IMG/VR virus record: IMGVR_UViG_3300047564_007050
Span: 1-53,141 of that record
Origin: a virus
Length of the DNA stretch: 53,141 nt
Direction: 5' to 3' (one strand)
The first letter of the stretch is position 1. Every line of letters begins with the position of its first letter. The notes beneath the pieces were generated by a model. It worked only from the letters and a program-made list of their open reading frames with translations. It was not told the origin of the DNA and searched no databases. A program made the position numbers and the translations under genes. This document shows, piece by piece, positions 7,637 through 14,500 of the stretch.

Positions 7637-9590
7637 AAGCCTTTCCAACTATTTCAGAGAAATCAACACCAGTTCTAACAGCGATGAAGTTGAGTTGGAT
7701 AAAATTGATCGCCCTAGCTGGTTTTATGTAAATGTCACCAACAAACTCGTTTCTATCTATAACTTCTGCGGTATTATTTGACCTATCGCAAACAACCTTG
7801 AAGTCATATATACCACGACGACCCTGAACATCTCTCAAGAACGGCTCAACGAGATTTCTGAACTGCTGACGAGTAAACTCATCATTGAACTCGAACAACA
7901 TATACTTAGCCGCCCTTGCAATTGCCTTTTCAAGAACAATGAACAATCTGCGAACATTGATTCTATCAAATGCGCTTGGCTTTGACTGGAGAGTCTTGTC
8001 GCCGAACAATAGTGTGCCCTGACCAGGAGTAGAAATTACAGGATTTATACTGTTCAAGTATAAATCATCCCTCTCAGCCTTGTATGGGCTATATGCCAAC
8101 TTCACTACATTCTTGATTAAACCACGATTGTAGCCAGCAGGAGACCACCAAGGATCTTGATTAACATCTGTACGAACGCAGATACCGGCAATATCACCGT
8201 TTAATGGAATCCATCTGAATGTATCATTGTACTTATCGTACTGATATTTCCAGTTGTTGTCCATTACTGCGTAAGAAGTTGAAAGGTTCAAGCTATTCTT
8301 GAAAGCTATTGTATCAACAACCTCATTTCCTGAGTTATTTACGACATCTGCTCTCTCTGGCGAAAAGAATGCAACGCAATCAAGACGCTCTTCGCAAATG
8401 TTACCAACTACGTAGTTAACTGTGGCCGCATTTGCCTCACCCAAAAGAACTAGAGCAACGTCAACTTCTTCGGCATTCTTAAACAAGTCGTATCCAAGAA
8501 GACGCTTAGACAAAAATTCAGTTGTGGTAGTAGTGTTACCATCAACTCCACCACTAAGGCTATTGGTGGTTGGAAGTTGTGTTGCACTTGCTGCCAATGG
8601 CAAAAAGTCAACCGCACCAACAGGGCTTCCCCAGGTAGTTGTTTCTTGGTGGTCTAGCCAACGAATATACTGAGAGCTTCTATTTACTGCATCTACGTAA
8701 TATATTGATGTTCCATCGGCAGACTTGGCGTTAGACGCCTTAGAGAGAAATGCATATCGCTCAAGAACTGTGCCCTTGATACCGCTTATGATGCCATCTT
8801 CGTCAACCACAACAACGTGAAGTTCATCACGAGTACCACCGGCTGCTGCAACTACATCAGACGTGCCTGGAGCAATACCAAATACATCAGCATATTCCCA
8901 TCTTGCAGTTAAAGTTCCTGTAGTTATTGCTGTATTAAGAGCAACATCTATGGTTATAGTGTCGGTTGAAGGATTAATTGCAACAACTGTTCTTTCTTGA
9001 TTAGAGGCTGCATGTTTGATTATAGAGCCAACTACAACCTCATTTTCGGGCGCAGCTCCGGTTCCGGTTAATGTAGTAGAGCCCAGTGTTCCGGAGTAAG
9101 TGCCGGTCAGGGTCTTGTTAAAGGCTTGTGCACTTGGACAAATTGAAACTTTTAGAGTATTTCCCAAAACTCCTGGGTATTTTGCCGCCCAATTTCCAGC
9201 TTTTCCTTCTCCTGAAGAGTAACTCGTTTCATAATGAGCATCGTTTTTTATTAGTAGTCCGAAAGTTCTATTTTCTGGCAAAGGGGCAGAATCTTCATTT
9301 ACTGCGGCTGTTGCATTCTTTGCAATAGTCTCCTCAGCAACACGAACCAAGCGAAGTTTATCGCCATATGCCAAAAAGTTTGCTGCGGTGAAAAATGAAG
9401 TTGCCGTATTGTTATCTGGCTTGCCGAATCTCTTAACAAGAAGGTTTTCGTCTCCTACTAAAACTATTTCATTTAGTGGTCCCCATGTAAAGGCTCCTAC
9501 GAAAGCACCATCTGTTGTAGATACAGAAGGAACAATAGTGGTAAGATCCTTCTCGGTTACTACTACTCCTGGCGATACTTGAAATCCCAT
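7635..9590 (-). CDS. 18: Tail sheath protein gp18
   Basis: 651 residues, matching T4 gp18 (659). The N-terminus MGFQVSPGVVVTEKDL and the conserved C-terminal domain (SINPVISTPGQGTLLFGDKT followed by NVRRLFIVLEKAIARA and the final FIQLNFIAVRTGVDF) are diagnostic of contractile sheath proteins. A small extra beta-domain sits at residues about 160-230 (GTYSGTLGSTTLTGTG ... VGSIIKH ... DTITIDV) that resembles domains in four other virion proteins of this phage. The start has an AGGAG Shine-Dalgarno and a late promoter 59 bases upstream, and the tube gene follows after a short gap. Function, the contractile outer tail, is certain from family membership. Confidence 0.97.
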   Translation of the reverse strand: MGFQVSPGVVVTEKDLTTIVPSVSTTDGAFVGAFTWGPLNEIVLVGDENLLVKRFGKPDNNTATSFFTAANFLAYGDKLRLVRVAEETIAKNATAAVNEDSAPLPENRTFGLLIKNDAHYETSYSSGEGKAGNWAAKYPGVLGNTLKVSICPSAQAFNKTLTGTYSGTLGSTTLTGTGAAPENEVVVGSIIKHAASNQERTVVAINPSTDTITIDVALNTAITTGTLTARWEYADVFGIAPGTSDVVAAAGGTRDELHVVVVDEDGIISGIKGTVLERYAFLSKASNAKSADGTSIYYVDAVNRSSQYIRWLDHQETTTWGSPVGAVDFLPLAASATQLPTTNSLSGGVDGNTTTTTEFLSKRLLGYDLFKNAEEVDVALVLLGEANAATVNYVVGNICEERLDCVAFFSPERADVVNNSGNEVVDTIAFKNSLNLSTSYAVMDNNWKYQYDKYNDTFRWIPLNGDIAGICVRTDVNQDPWWSPAGYNRGLIKNVVKLAYSPYKAERDDLYLNSINPVISTPGQGTLLFGDKTLQSKPSAFDRINVRRLFIVLEKAIARAAKYMLFEFNDEFTRQQFRNLVEPFLRDVQGRRGIYDFKVVCDRSNNTAEVIDRNEFVGDIYIKPARAINFIQLNFIAVRTGVDFSEIVGKA

Positions 9591-9648
9591 GTCTATCTCC
9601 TATTATAATTAAGAATACCGTTTATATTGGTAGTTTTCTTTTGCTTTA

Positions 9649-9656
9649 TATTTATA
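9649..9656 (-). promoter_or_regulatory. T4-type late promoter for tail sheath
   Basis: Exact TATAAATA on the minus strand, 59 bases upstream of the sheath ATG, in the 114-base non-coding gap after the terminase gene. Confidence 0.65.
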
Positions 9657-9679
9657 AAAAAATGTTTCTTATGAAATGT

Positions 9680-9698
9680 CAGAACTATACGTGTTCTG
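9680..9698 (-). terminator. Weak hairpin after terminase gene
   Basis: Inverted repeat CAGAAC / GTTCTG with a 7-base loop, 7 bases after the terminase stop codon. There is no immediate T-run on the minus strand, so termination is only possible, not shown. Confidence 0.25.
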
Positions 9699-9704
9699 TA
9701 TTTA

Positions 9705-12599
9705 TCACTTATATTTTTGCCAGAAATATTTATCTAAGTTATAGTAATCTGTAGTTTCGTCGGAAACTTCTTCCCAAACATTTCCTTCAGAATCTACGGT
9801 ACGTTCGGGCTCATATGAATCATTTATGTATCCGAAGGGCAAAACTTCTTCCTGCATGTTTTCAATTTTTTCTTCGGCTATCTTGGCCCTAACATTTATA
9901 TTGGTAATTTCTTTAAACGGTGCTTGTGTAGTTAACCACGAAAACATAACTAGGGTCATGACCAAATCGTCATGACATCCTGGCTCGGCAGAATATGTCG
10001 TATAATTTGAGACAAATGAGGTTAGCTCAGTTATAATATTATAATCTTGAACTAATAGCTTATTAGTTTCTATAAGCTCTTTTAAATTTGCACACCCAAT
10101 TGATTTTATTTGAGTGGTCATTTTTATGCCTAATTTTGCATTTTTTCTAAACCCAGCCGAAATTCTTTGTCCACCTCGACCCATATTGGTTGTTGCAAAT
10201 ACATTTTCATATTCTAAATCTTTATGTAAAAGATCTACTACTTGAGAGCCGATGCTATTACTCTCAATTAAACAATGCGCAGAATTATATCTCAATGCAG
10301 TATTAAATATAACTGATGGAAAAACCATCGGAGATATTTTATTATTGTAGTATTTCGCAACAATTTTATACGGCACTTCAGATACATCAACAACAGTAAA
10401 TGCTGAGTAGTCTAAATTTTGACCCTCTGACGTATCAACTGAGATAACATATATATGATTTGGCTTAGGGTCTTCATACACATCTAAGCTGTCTGCTATT
10501 TTTTTAATTGGGTCAATCCAAGTTAAAGTTTTTAACTTTGTTCCTGAAATTAAAGTGTTGGTCGATCCCAAGAATTCTGTGTTAAACTCTTGGTCAAACT
10601 TTTCTTTACCTAGCTGCTTTATTTGATCTTCAGCCCATCGCTGGTCTCTGCCAGGAACAACCGACCAATGTGCCTCTATGGGTTTATATAAGTTTCTGTT
10701 ATTGATAGCATCTGTCCAGAATCTATAAAATAAATTCATTCCATTTGGAGTAGACACCATTATAACTTTAGTCGTATTACCCGAAGAAATTGTTGGATAT
10801 ACTGAAGTGATGAATTCTTCGGCGATGTTTTGTGGCACGAAGGCAAATTCATCTAAAAATATGCACTGGTGAACTAAAAAGTTATTACAATAATAACTAT
10901 GAGTATCTTCAACTTCTAATAGATCATACACATCAATTTTTTTATGGCATTCTATGTTGGTGACTTCATAAAAATAACCATCAAAATTTAATATGCTTCT
11001 ACCCAAACAATCTTTAGCTTCAATATAACCAATGTCAGTAAATAGCATGTGCTCTGAGGTGCACACAATTTCGCCAGCATCACTAGTTAATTTTATCGTG
11101 TTTTGTTTTTTGGTTTTCTTTATTCCGCAAAAGTCTTTGTATCCTTTTTCTGTGAGAACTTCGATTTTTTTAAATTCTCTTTGTGGTCTTCTGTTAAAGG
11201 TTTGCCAAGTTTTGCCTGACGCATTTTTTCTAGAACTTCTTGAGAGTATATTCCTTTCTTCCCTTTGTTCCAAGGAACACGACCCTTTGCAGCGTCGCTC
11301 ATTCTTGTTCTCGACTCTTCTGAGCGTTTCATGCCACGATGCGTCTCTGCCATTTTTCGTATCTTTTCCGGATTCTTGTTGATTTTTGCAACATGTTCTG
11401 GAGATTTCTTTAGTCCAGTTAAGCCCCTCGATATATTCTCTCGATGCCTCTGTGTCTTGGGAATTCCTCTGAGTCTTCCCAAGTTGGCCTTGGATATTTT
11501 TTCCTTTGCTGTTTGAGATAGAGTTTTTCCTAATTGAATTTCTCTTAAACAATCTCGCAAACGAGCAGATTCTCGACTGCTTACCCTGTGGTATTGTCTC
11601 GTATGAGTCATCATGGCATAGGCCCACATCATACTTGTTTTGTACTCTTCGGTTACAAATTTTGTTAAAAGTCTGTGACAAATAATGTGATGTCTTGTTG
11701 GCAAAGCAACTAAATTTTCTAAAGAATCTGAGCCGCCCATGCTTCTTGGAATCATATGATGCTTCTCTAATCTCACATTCAGATGCGAGTAGTCTTTTGT
11801 CACTATTTTCATGTATAAGTTTTTGTATTTGTTCTCTATGAACATATTGAACCTCATTACCATAATCTCGTCTTTCATATTTAGACGAATTGGCAATTAC
11901 TTTATACAATTCTTTTAGAGAAATTTCAAACTCTTCACCATCGATTTTAATCTTGGTGATGGAGTCTCCTGATACACAATTAAATGTATTACCACGAGCA
12001 GAAGATGATGCGGTGGCTGCCGCAATAACTTTGGAACCATTTTCTAATTCAATGGAACCTTTGTTCCAAATTTGAACACCTTGCTGCATCCACATAGGTA
12101 TGTGCTCATATGCAAGCCTGAGCTTTGACAATATATCTCTGGCTGTTGATGCCTTATTTGCCAATATTGCTATGTTTTGCATCGGGCCGAACAATACTGT
12201 CCAGAGAATGTATGCTATGGTTACGGTTGAGTTGTGGCTTAAAATATTGTTGGTATAGAATCTATGGTCATTTGATTCTACCGTAAGATCAAACATATTT
12301 GATGACGAGTCTAGTTTTTTCACAGACTTAATGACTTCTGCGCCATCTTTAGTCTGTATTTTTGTTAGTCCGGCAATGCAATCTTTTAGATATATTTCAT
12401 CTAAGTTAGAATCAAATAATATGTGAGTATCGGCTGCAATTAAAGATTTGCCACTATCGGTTACAACTTCCCACTTATCATACTCTATTGTTTTATGAAT
12501 GTGGGTAAGAGGTTGCCATCCAGAATCAGTTAGAATCTCGAAATCACCAGTCAATTCTATCGTATCAATAAATTTTCTTTCTACTTGTTCAGAAAGCAT
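9705..12599 (-). CDS. 17: Large terminase C-part, preceded by IntC of a split intein and interrupted by a second intein
   Basis: A 964-codon frame from ATG 12599 (GTG 12605 is an alternative). From its start it holds: (1) IntC of intein 1, ending LSHN at 12231; (2) 84 terminase residues from Ser (STVTIAYILW) to GNTFN; (3) intein 2, 10866-11978, 371 residues; (4) 386 terminase residues starting CIFLDEFAF, the Walker B with Asp-Glu. The nuclease domain then shows VDTSEGQNLDYSAF, IESNSIGS and CHDDLVM, matching the three acidic sites of T4 gp17. With the N-part the spliced protein would be about 561 residues (T4: 610). It is the ATP-driven DNA packaging motor and headful nuclease. Within 11120-11845 the same DNA also encodes an HNH endonuclease in the +1 frame. 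The middle of the intein 2 frame is hydrophilic, K/R/S/N/E-rich and unlike any intein domain. Confidence 0.95.
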   Translation of the reverse strand: MLSEQVERKFIDTIELTGDFEILTDSGWQPLTHIHKTIEYDKWEVVTDSGKSLIAADTHILFDSNLDEIYLKDCIAGLTKIQTKDGAEVIKSVKKLDSSSNMFDLTVESNDHRFYTNNILSHNSTVTIAYILWTVLFGPMQNIAILANKASTARDILSKLRLAYEHIPMWMQQGVQIWNKGSIELENGSKVIAAATASSSARGNTFNCVSGDSITKIKIDGEEFEISLKELYKVIANSSKYERRDYGNEVQYVHREQIQKLIHENSDKRLLASECEIREASYDSKKHGRLRFFRKFSCFANKTSHYLSQTFNKICNRRVQNKYDVGLCHDDSYETIPQGKQSRICSFARLFKRNSIRKNSISNSKGKNIQGQLGKTQRNSQDTEASREYIEGLNWTKEISRTCCKNQQESGKDTKNGRDASWHETLRRVENKNERRCKGSCSLEQREERNILSRSSRKNASGKTWQTFNRRPQREFKKIEVLTEKGYKDFCGIKKTKKQNTIKLTSDAGEIVCTSEHMLFTDIGYIEAKDCLGRSILNFDGYFYEVTNIECHKKIDVYDLLEVEDTHSYYCNNFLVHQCIFLDEFAFVPQNIAEEFITSVYPTISSGNTTKVIMVSTPNGMNLFYRFWTDAINNRNLYKPIEAHWSVVPGRDQRWAEDQIKQLGKEKFDQEFNTEFLGSTNTLISGTKLKTLTWIDPIKKIADSLDVYEDPKPNHIYVISVDTSEGQNLDYSAFTVVDVSEVPYKIVAKYYNNKISPMVFPSVIFNTALRYNSAHCLIESNSIGSQVVDLLHKDLEYENVFATTNMGRGGQRISAGFRKNAKLGIKMTTQIKSIGCANLKELIETNKLLVQDYNIITELTSFVSNYTTYSAEPGCHDDLVMTLVMFSWLTTQAPFKEITNINVRAKIAEEKIENMQEEVLPFGYINDSYEPERTVDSEGNVWEEVSDETTDYYNLDKYFWQKYK
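10866..11978 (-). other. Intein 2 in large terminase, at Walker B, with nested out-of-frame endonuclease
   Basis: A 371-residue intein inserted between GNTFN and CIFLDEFAF. The N-terminal core is CVSGDSITKIKIDG followed by ISLKELYKVI (about 30 residues). The C-terminal core of about 103 residues starts near EVLTEKGYKDF, has block B TSEH (Thr307, His310 of the intein), block F VYDLLEVEDTHSYY (His360) and ends LVHQ, followed by Cys+1. The C-terminal residue is Gln instead of the usual Asn, a rare but known variant that can still splice. Between the cores are about 225 residues with no intein similarity; they are the shifted-frame reading of the HNH gene at 11120-11845. No ATG or GTG lies close before the C-terminal core, so it is probably translated only as part of the continuous frame. 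Confidence 0.9.
11120..11845 (-). CDS. HNH homing endonuclease nested out of frame inside intein 2
   Basis: 241 residues in the +1 frame relative to the terminase/intein frame. The N-terminal half is an HNH domain: LEKHHMIPRSMGG, then NLVALPTRHHIICHRLL. The C-terminal half is a run of NUMOD3-type DNA-binding repeats (GKTLSQTAKEKISKANLG, GLKKSPEHVAKI, GMKRSEESRTRMSDAAKG, WNKGKKGIYSQEVLEKM, GKPLTEDHKENLKKS). I choose ATG 11845 because GAGG sits 6 bases upstream and the sequence that follows (MFIENKYKNLYMKI) is how such proteins normally begin; the frame is open further up to TTG 11896, with ATGs at 11878, 11863 and 11857. Its last 18 or so codons overlap the conserved start of the intein C-terminal core. 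It would cut intein-less terminase genes and spread intein 2. Sequence identification is firm; overlapping expression is inferred. Confidence 0.93.
   Translation of the reverse strand: MFIENKYKNLYMKIVTKDYSHLNVRLEKHHMIPRSMGGSDSLENLVALPTRHHIICHRLLTKFVTEEYKTSMMWAYAMMTHTRQYHRVSSRESARLRDCLREIQLGKTLSQTAKEKISKANLGRLRGIPKTQRHRENISRGLTGLKKSPEHVAKINKNPEKIRKMAETHRGMKRSEESRTRMSDAAKGRVPWNKGKKGIYSQEVLEKMRQAKLGKPLTEDHKENLKKSKFSQKKDTKTFAE
12231..12599 (-). other. IntC half of split intein 1
   Basis: 123 residues from ATG 12599 to Asn. It contains the second intein strand region (FEILTDSGWQPLTHIHK), block B (SLIAADTHILF, His59), and block F with MFDLTVESNDHRFY (His112), ending ILSHN with penultimate His122 and last Asn123. 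The next residue is Ser+1 of the terminase P-loop. Splitting so early in the fold gives a short IntN and a long IntC, as in the naturally split AceL-TerL intein described from an Ace Lake metagenome. Only a weak GAG Shine-Dalgarno precedes the ATG, which overlaps the end of the endonuclease gene by 19 bases, so translational coupling is likely. Confidence 0.9.
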
Positions 12600-13618
12600 A
12601 AACACTCATCTATAACTTTTTTTGGATTTTGTTTGTATTCAGATTCCCAAATTATTAAATAATCATATCCATTATCCATCGCAAACTTTTGTTTGATTAA
12701 ATCAATATTCCATTTATCTTTAGCCGACATATTTAATCTGGCGTGAAAATAGTTGGCATCATATTTTGATGGATTGCAATGCCAGTAATCACCATGATAT
12801 TCAATTATCTTATTTTTACACATCATGTCATATATCCAACTAGAGCCAACTATCGATTGTTGAGTTTTTAAATCGAAATGTTTAGCTAGTATATCTGAAA
12901 GTTCTCTTTCAGCTTTAGAGATGCATATGTCAGGATTCATTTTTTTCTGATTGATTAAAGTTTTTTCTTCTGGACTTTTTGCATCTAACGTGGCTAACCA
13001 CTTTTCTTGTCTAGCTTTCCAGATTTCAGTTCCCTTTTCTTGACCAAATTTTTTGACACATTTTTCAAGAGAAAAGGTTGACTGGCGTTTAGACAGCTCT
13101 TTTTGTGCATCTTCGTGAGAAAATCCACGCTTAATATAAAATTCCGTCGTGGTGTTTGTGTTGTGCGACTCCTTACGCTTTTTTGATATTCTCTCATGAA
13201 TTTTTGCATCTTTACCGTGAATAAATTTTTCTGAAAATGGTGAATATTTTCCTCCATGCTGATACGCTGGATTCTTATCACCTTTAATTCTTTCAGATTG
13301 CTCTTTTAGGTAAGATTCACTTCTTATTGCAGAATTTGGAAATTTTTCTTTGTACTCATCAATAGTGCAGTGCATCCGCGTGATATGAGATGTCAAGTCA
13401 TTCGATTTCATTTCACAAAGCTCACACTTAACCGCATGGATTAAATTTTTATTTTTTTCGAGTTTGGCAACTCTCATTCTTTCAAGTTGTGCTTGATATA
13501 GTTGCTCTGTTCGTTTTTTCCTACATTCATCAGAGCAGCAAGCGCTTTTCGTGCTCTTCACAAACTGCTTTGCACAAACTAAGCAATTCTTCAAATTTTG
13601 AATCTTTGCAGATTTCAT
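12581..13618 (-). CDS. Vsr-like homing endonuclease gene in the fracture of the terminase gene
   Basis: 345 residues. Near the N-terminus is a zinc-binding pattern (CLVC ... CCSDEC), then a second finger (CELC ... HITRMH). The middle carries the ERISKKRKE and QSTFSLEKCVKKFGQEKG segments common in phage endonucleases. Residues about 228-345 form a Vsr-like PD-(D/E)xK domain with Glu237 (KAERE), Asp264 (IYDM) and EYHGDYWH (Glu273, His275, Asp277), fitting the EDxHD homing endonuclease family. It overlaps the terminase-N/IntN frame by 89 bases and the IntC frame by 19 bases, in a frame different from both. Free-standing endonucleases of this family between the halves of split-intein genes were described as fractured genes (Dassa and colleagues, 2009). 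It should cut unbroken terminase alleles. Confidence 0.9.
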   Translation of the reverse strand: MKSAKIQNLKNCLVCAKQFVKSTKSACCSDECRKKRTEQLYQAQLERMRVAKLEKNKNLIHAVKCELCEMKSNDLTSHITRMHCTIDEYKEKFPNSAIRSESYLKEQSERIKGDKNPAYQHGGKYSPFSEKFIHGKDAKIHERISKKRKESHNTNTTTEFYIKRGFSHEDAQKELSKRQSTFSLEKCVKKFGQEKGTEIWKARQEKWLATLDAKSPEEKTLINQKKMNPDICISKAERELSDILAKHFDLKTQQSIVGSSWIYDMMCKNKIIEYHGDYWHCNPSKYDANYFHARLNMSAKDKWNIDLIKQKFAMDNGYDYLIIWESEYKQNPKKVIDECLCFLNK

Positions 13619-13694
13619 AAAGTTTTCCTATTTCTAAAGTTATAATATAAGTTTTTTTGTATCTTATCACAACTTTAGTATTTATGTCAACACA
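13530..13694 (-). other. IntN half of split intein 1
   Basis: 54 residues starting with Cys at codon 13694-13692, directly after Walker A Gly-Lys. Conserved core residues align with intein 2: C-V-x-x-[ND]-[TS] at the start and L-x-x-x-x-LY-[EK]-[IV] near residue 25. The last 20 or so residues are probably a tail that exists because the frame runs on into the endonuclease gene. Confidence 0.88.
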
Positions 13695-13967
13695 TTTTCC
13701 AACCTGGCGCGGAAGTTTCGCTATGGTAAATCTATGATCAATATACGACTTCAATAACTCTTTTTGAAAATCATACAAATCAAATGGCACCAAACCTTTA
13801 TCGACATGAACAATTTTCATGTACTTTTGAATGAAGTAGAGTGGATCTTGAGTGCATCTAATTCTCTCTTCTATCTGCTCTCTGGTAAAAACGTACTCAA
13901 CACCAGGAGCCTTTAAAGTAGGATTGCCTTTGTATATTCTTATTTGATTTGTTGGTATTGCATTCAT
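13530..13967 (-). CDS. 17: Large terminase N-part fused to IntN of a split intein
   Basis: 145 residues. Residues 1-91 are the N-terminus of T4-type large terminase, ending LPRQVGK, the Walker A motif up to its catalytic lysine (Lys91). Residue 92 is Cys, the first residue of IntN. The chain then ends after 54 intein-frame residues, of which the first 30 or so (CVDINTKVVI ... TLEIGKLYEIC) are recognisable core. AGTAGG precedes the ATG at 13967. On its own it cannot hydrolyse ATP because the P-loop Ser/Thr is encoded in the other half (STVTIAY after IntC), so protein trans-splicing is required for packaging. The gene follows the small terminase gene by 8 bases. The frame is the same as that of the C-part 1.4 kb downstream. 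Confidence 0.93.
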   Translation of the reverse strand: MNAIPTNQIRIYKGNPTLKAPGVEYVFTREQIEERIRCTQDPLYFIQKYMKIVHVDKGLVPFDLYDFQKELLKSYIDHRFTIAKLPRQVGKCVDINTKVVIRYKKTYIITLEIGKLYEICKDSKFEELLSLCKAVCEEHEKRLLL

Positions 13968-13975
13968 ATTAAAAC

Positions 13976-14485
13976 CTACTCGCCCAACTTCTTCTTAGTC
14001 ATATTTGCAATGATCTCATCTAATTGTGCGGTGTTTCCAATGAAAAGATTGTTATTAACAATTTCGCTAGATTCAGATTTTCCCGAATCGCTTTCAATTT
14101 TGTTCTTATCTTTATGTATCGTCATTAAGTCTTTTTGAGCACTAGCGATAGTATTCACCATTAATGAAATTACTTCATATGCTCTCGGATGCTGACTTTG
14201 TTGCGCAATATCAACTAGGCTATTAAGAGCGTCGATTGACCTTTCAGTTATTGTATATAAGTTATTTCTTATATAATTATAATCAGTTTCTAAATGATTT
14301 GAGTTTGAATCTATTACAACTAAATCTGCTTTATGCTTATCTTCAGGTGTTTTTTTAGGCTCTACTTTTATATGCGAGTCTTCACCTTCAACCTCAAGAG
14401 TATTTTCAAGAATTTTTTTTAAATCATCTTCAGTAGCAATAAAATCATTGTCTAAAAATTCATATTTTTTCACCTTATCACTCAT
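13976..14485 (-). CDS. 16: Small terminase subunit gp16
   Basis: 169 residues (T4 gp16: 164), directly upstream of the large terminase. The central region (YIRNNLYTITERSIDALNSL ... HPRAYEVISLMVNTIASAQK) is the helical oligomerisation core of T4-like small terminases; the flanks are charged and probably disordered. The protein forms a ring that recognises replicated DNA and stimulates the ATPase and nuclease of gp17. It sits 15 bases after gp15 and 8 bases before the terminase N-part, in T4 order. Note that this intact subunit would have to work with a motor built by protein splicing. Confidence 0.93.
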   Translation of the reverse strand: MSDKVKKYEFLDNDFIATEDDLKKILENTLEVEGEDSHIKVEPKKTPEDKHKADLVVIDSNSNHLETDYNYIRNNLYTITERSIDALNSLVDIAQQSQHPRAYEVISLMVNTIASAQKDLMTIHKDKNKIESDSGKSESSEIVNNNLFIGNTAQLDEIIANMTKKKLGE

Positions 14486-14500
14486 TCATAACCTCATATT

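Noticed and set aside
11120-11845. The HNH frame as a chance shadow of the terminase frame.
   Set aside because: It has a complete HNH motif and a series of NUMOD3 repeats in the right order; the shadow is the terminase-frame translation, which has no family resemblance there.
11120-11896. The HNH frame starting at TTG 11896, giving 258 residues.
   Set aside because: TTG lacks a ribosome site, and the extra residues do not look like the start of this family. ATG 11845 has GAGG at a good distance.
12231-13694. A group I intron, with the Vsr-like gene as its endonuclease, splitting the terminase gene.
   Set aside because: The interrupting ends are translated in frame with terminase and show intein motifs; an RNA intron would not need them. 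I also saw no intron core next to the exon borders.
9705-13967. The broken terminase might be a sequencing error or a pseudogene.
   Set aside because: The breaks fall exactly at Walker A and before Walker B, with proper intein first residues (Cys), block F, His-Asn or His-Gln ends and Ser or Cys at +1, and all terminase catalytic motifs are intact.
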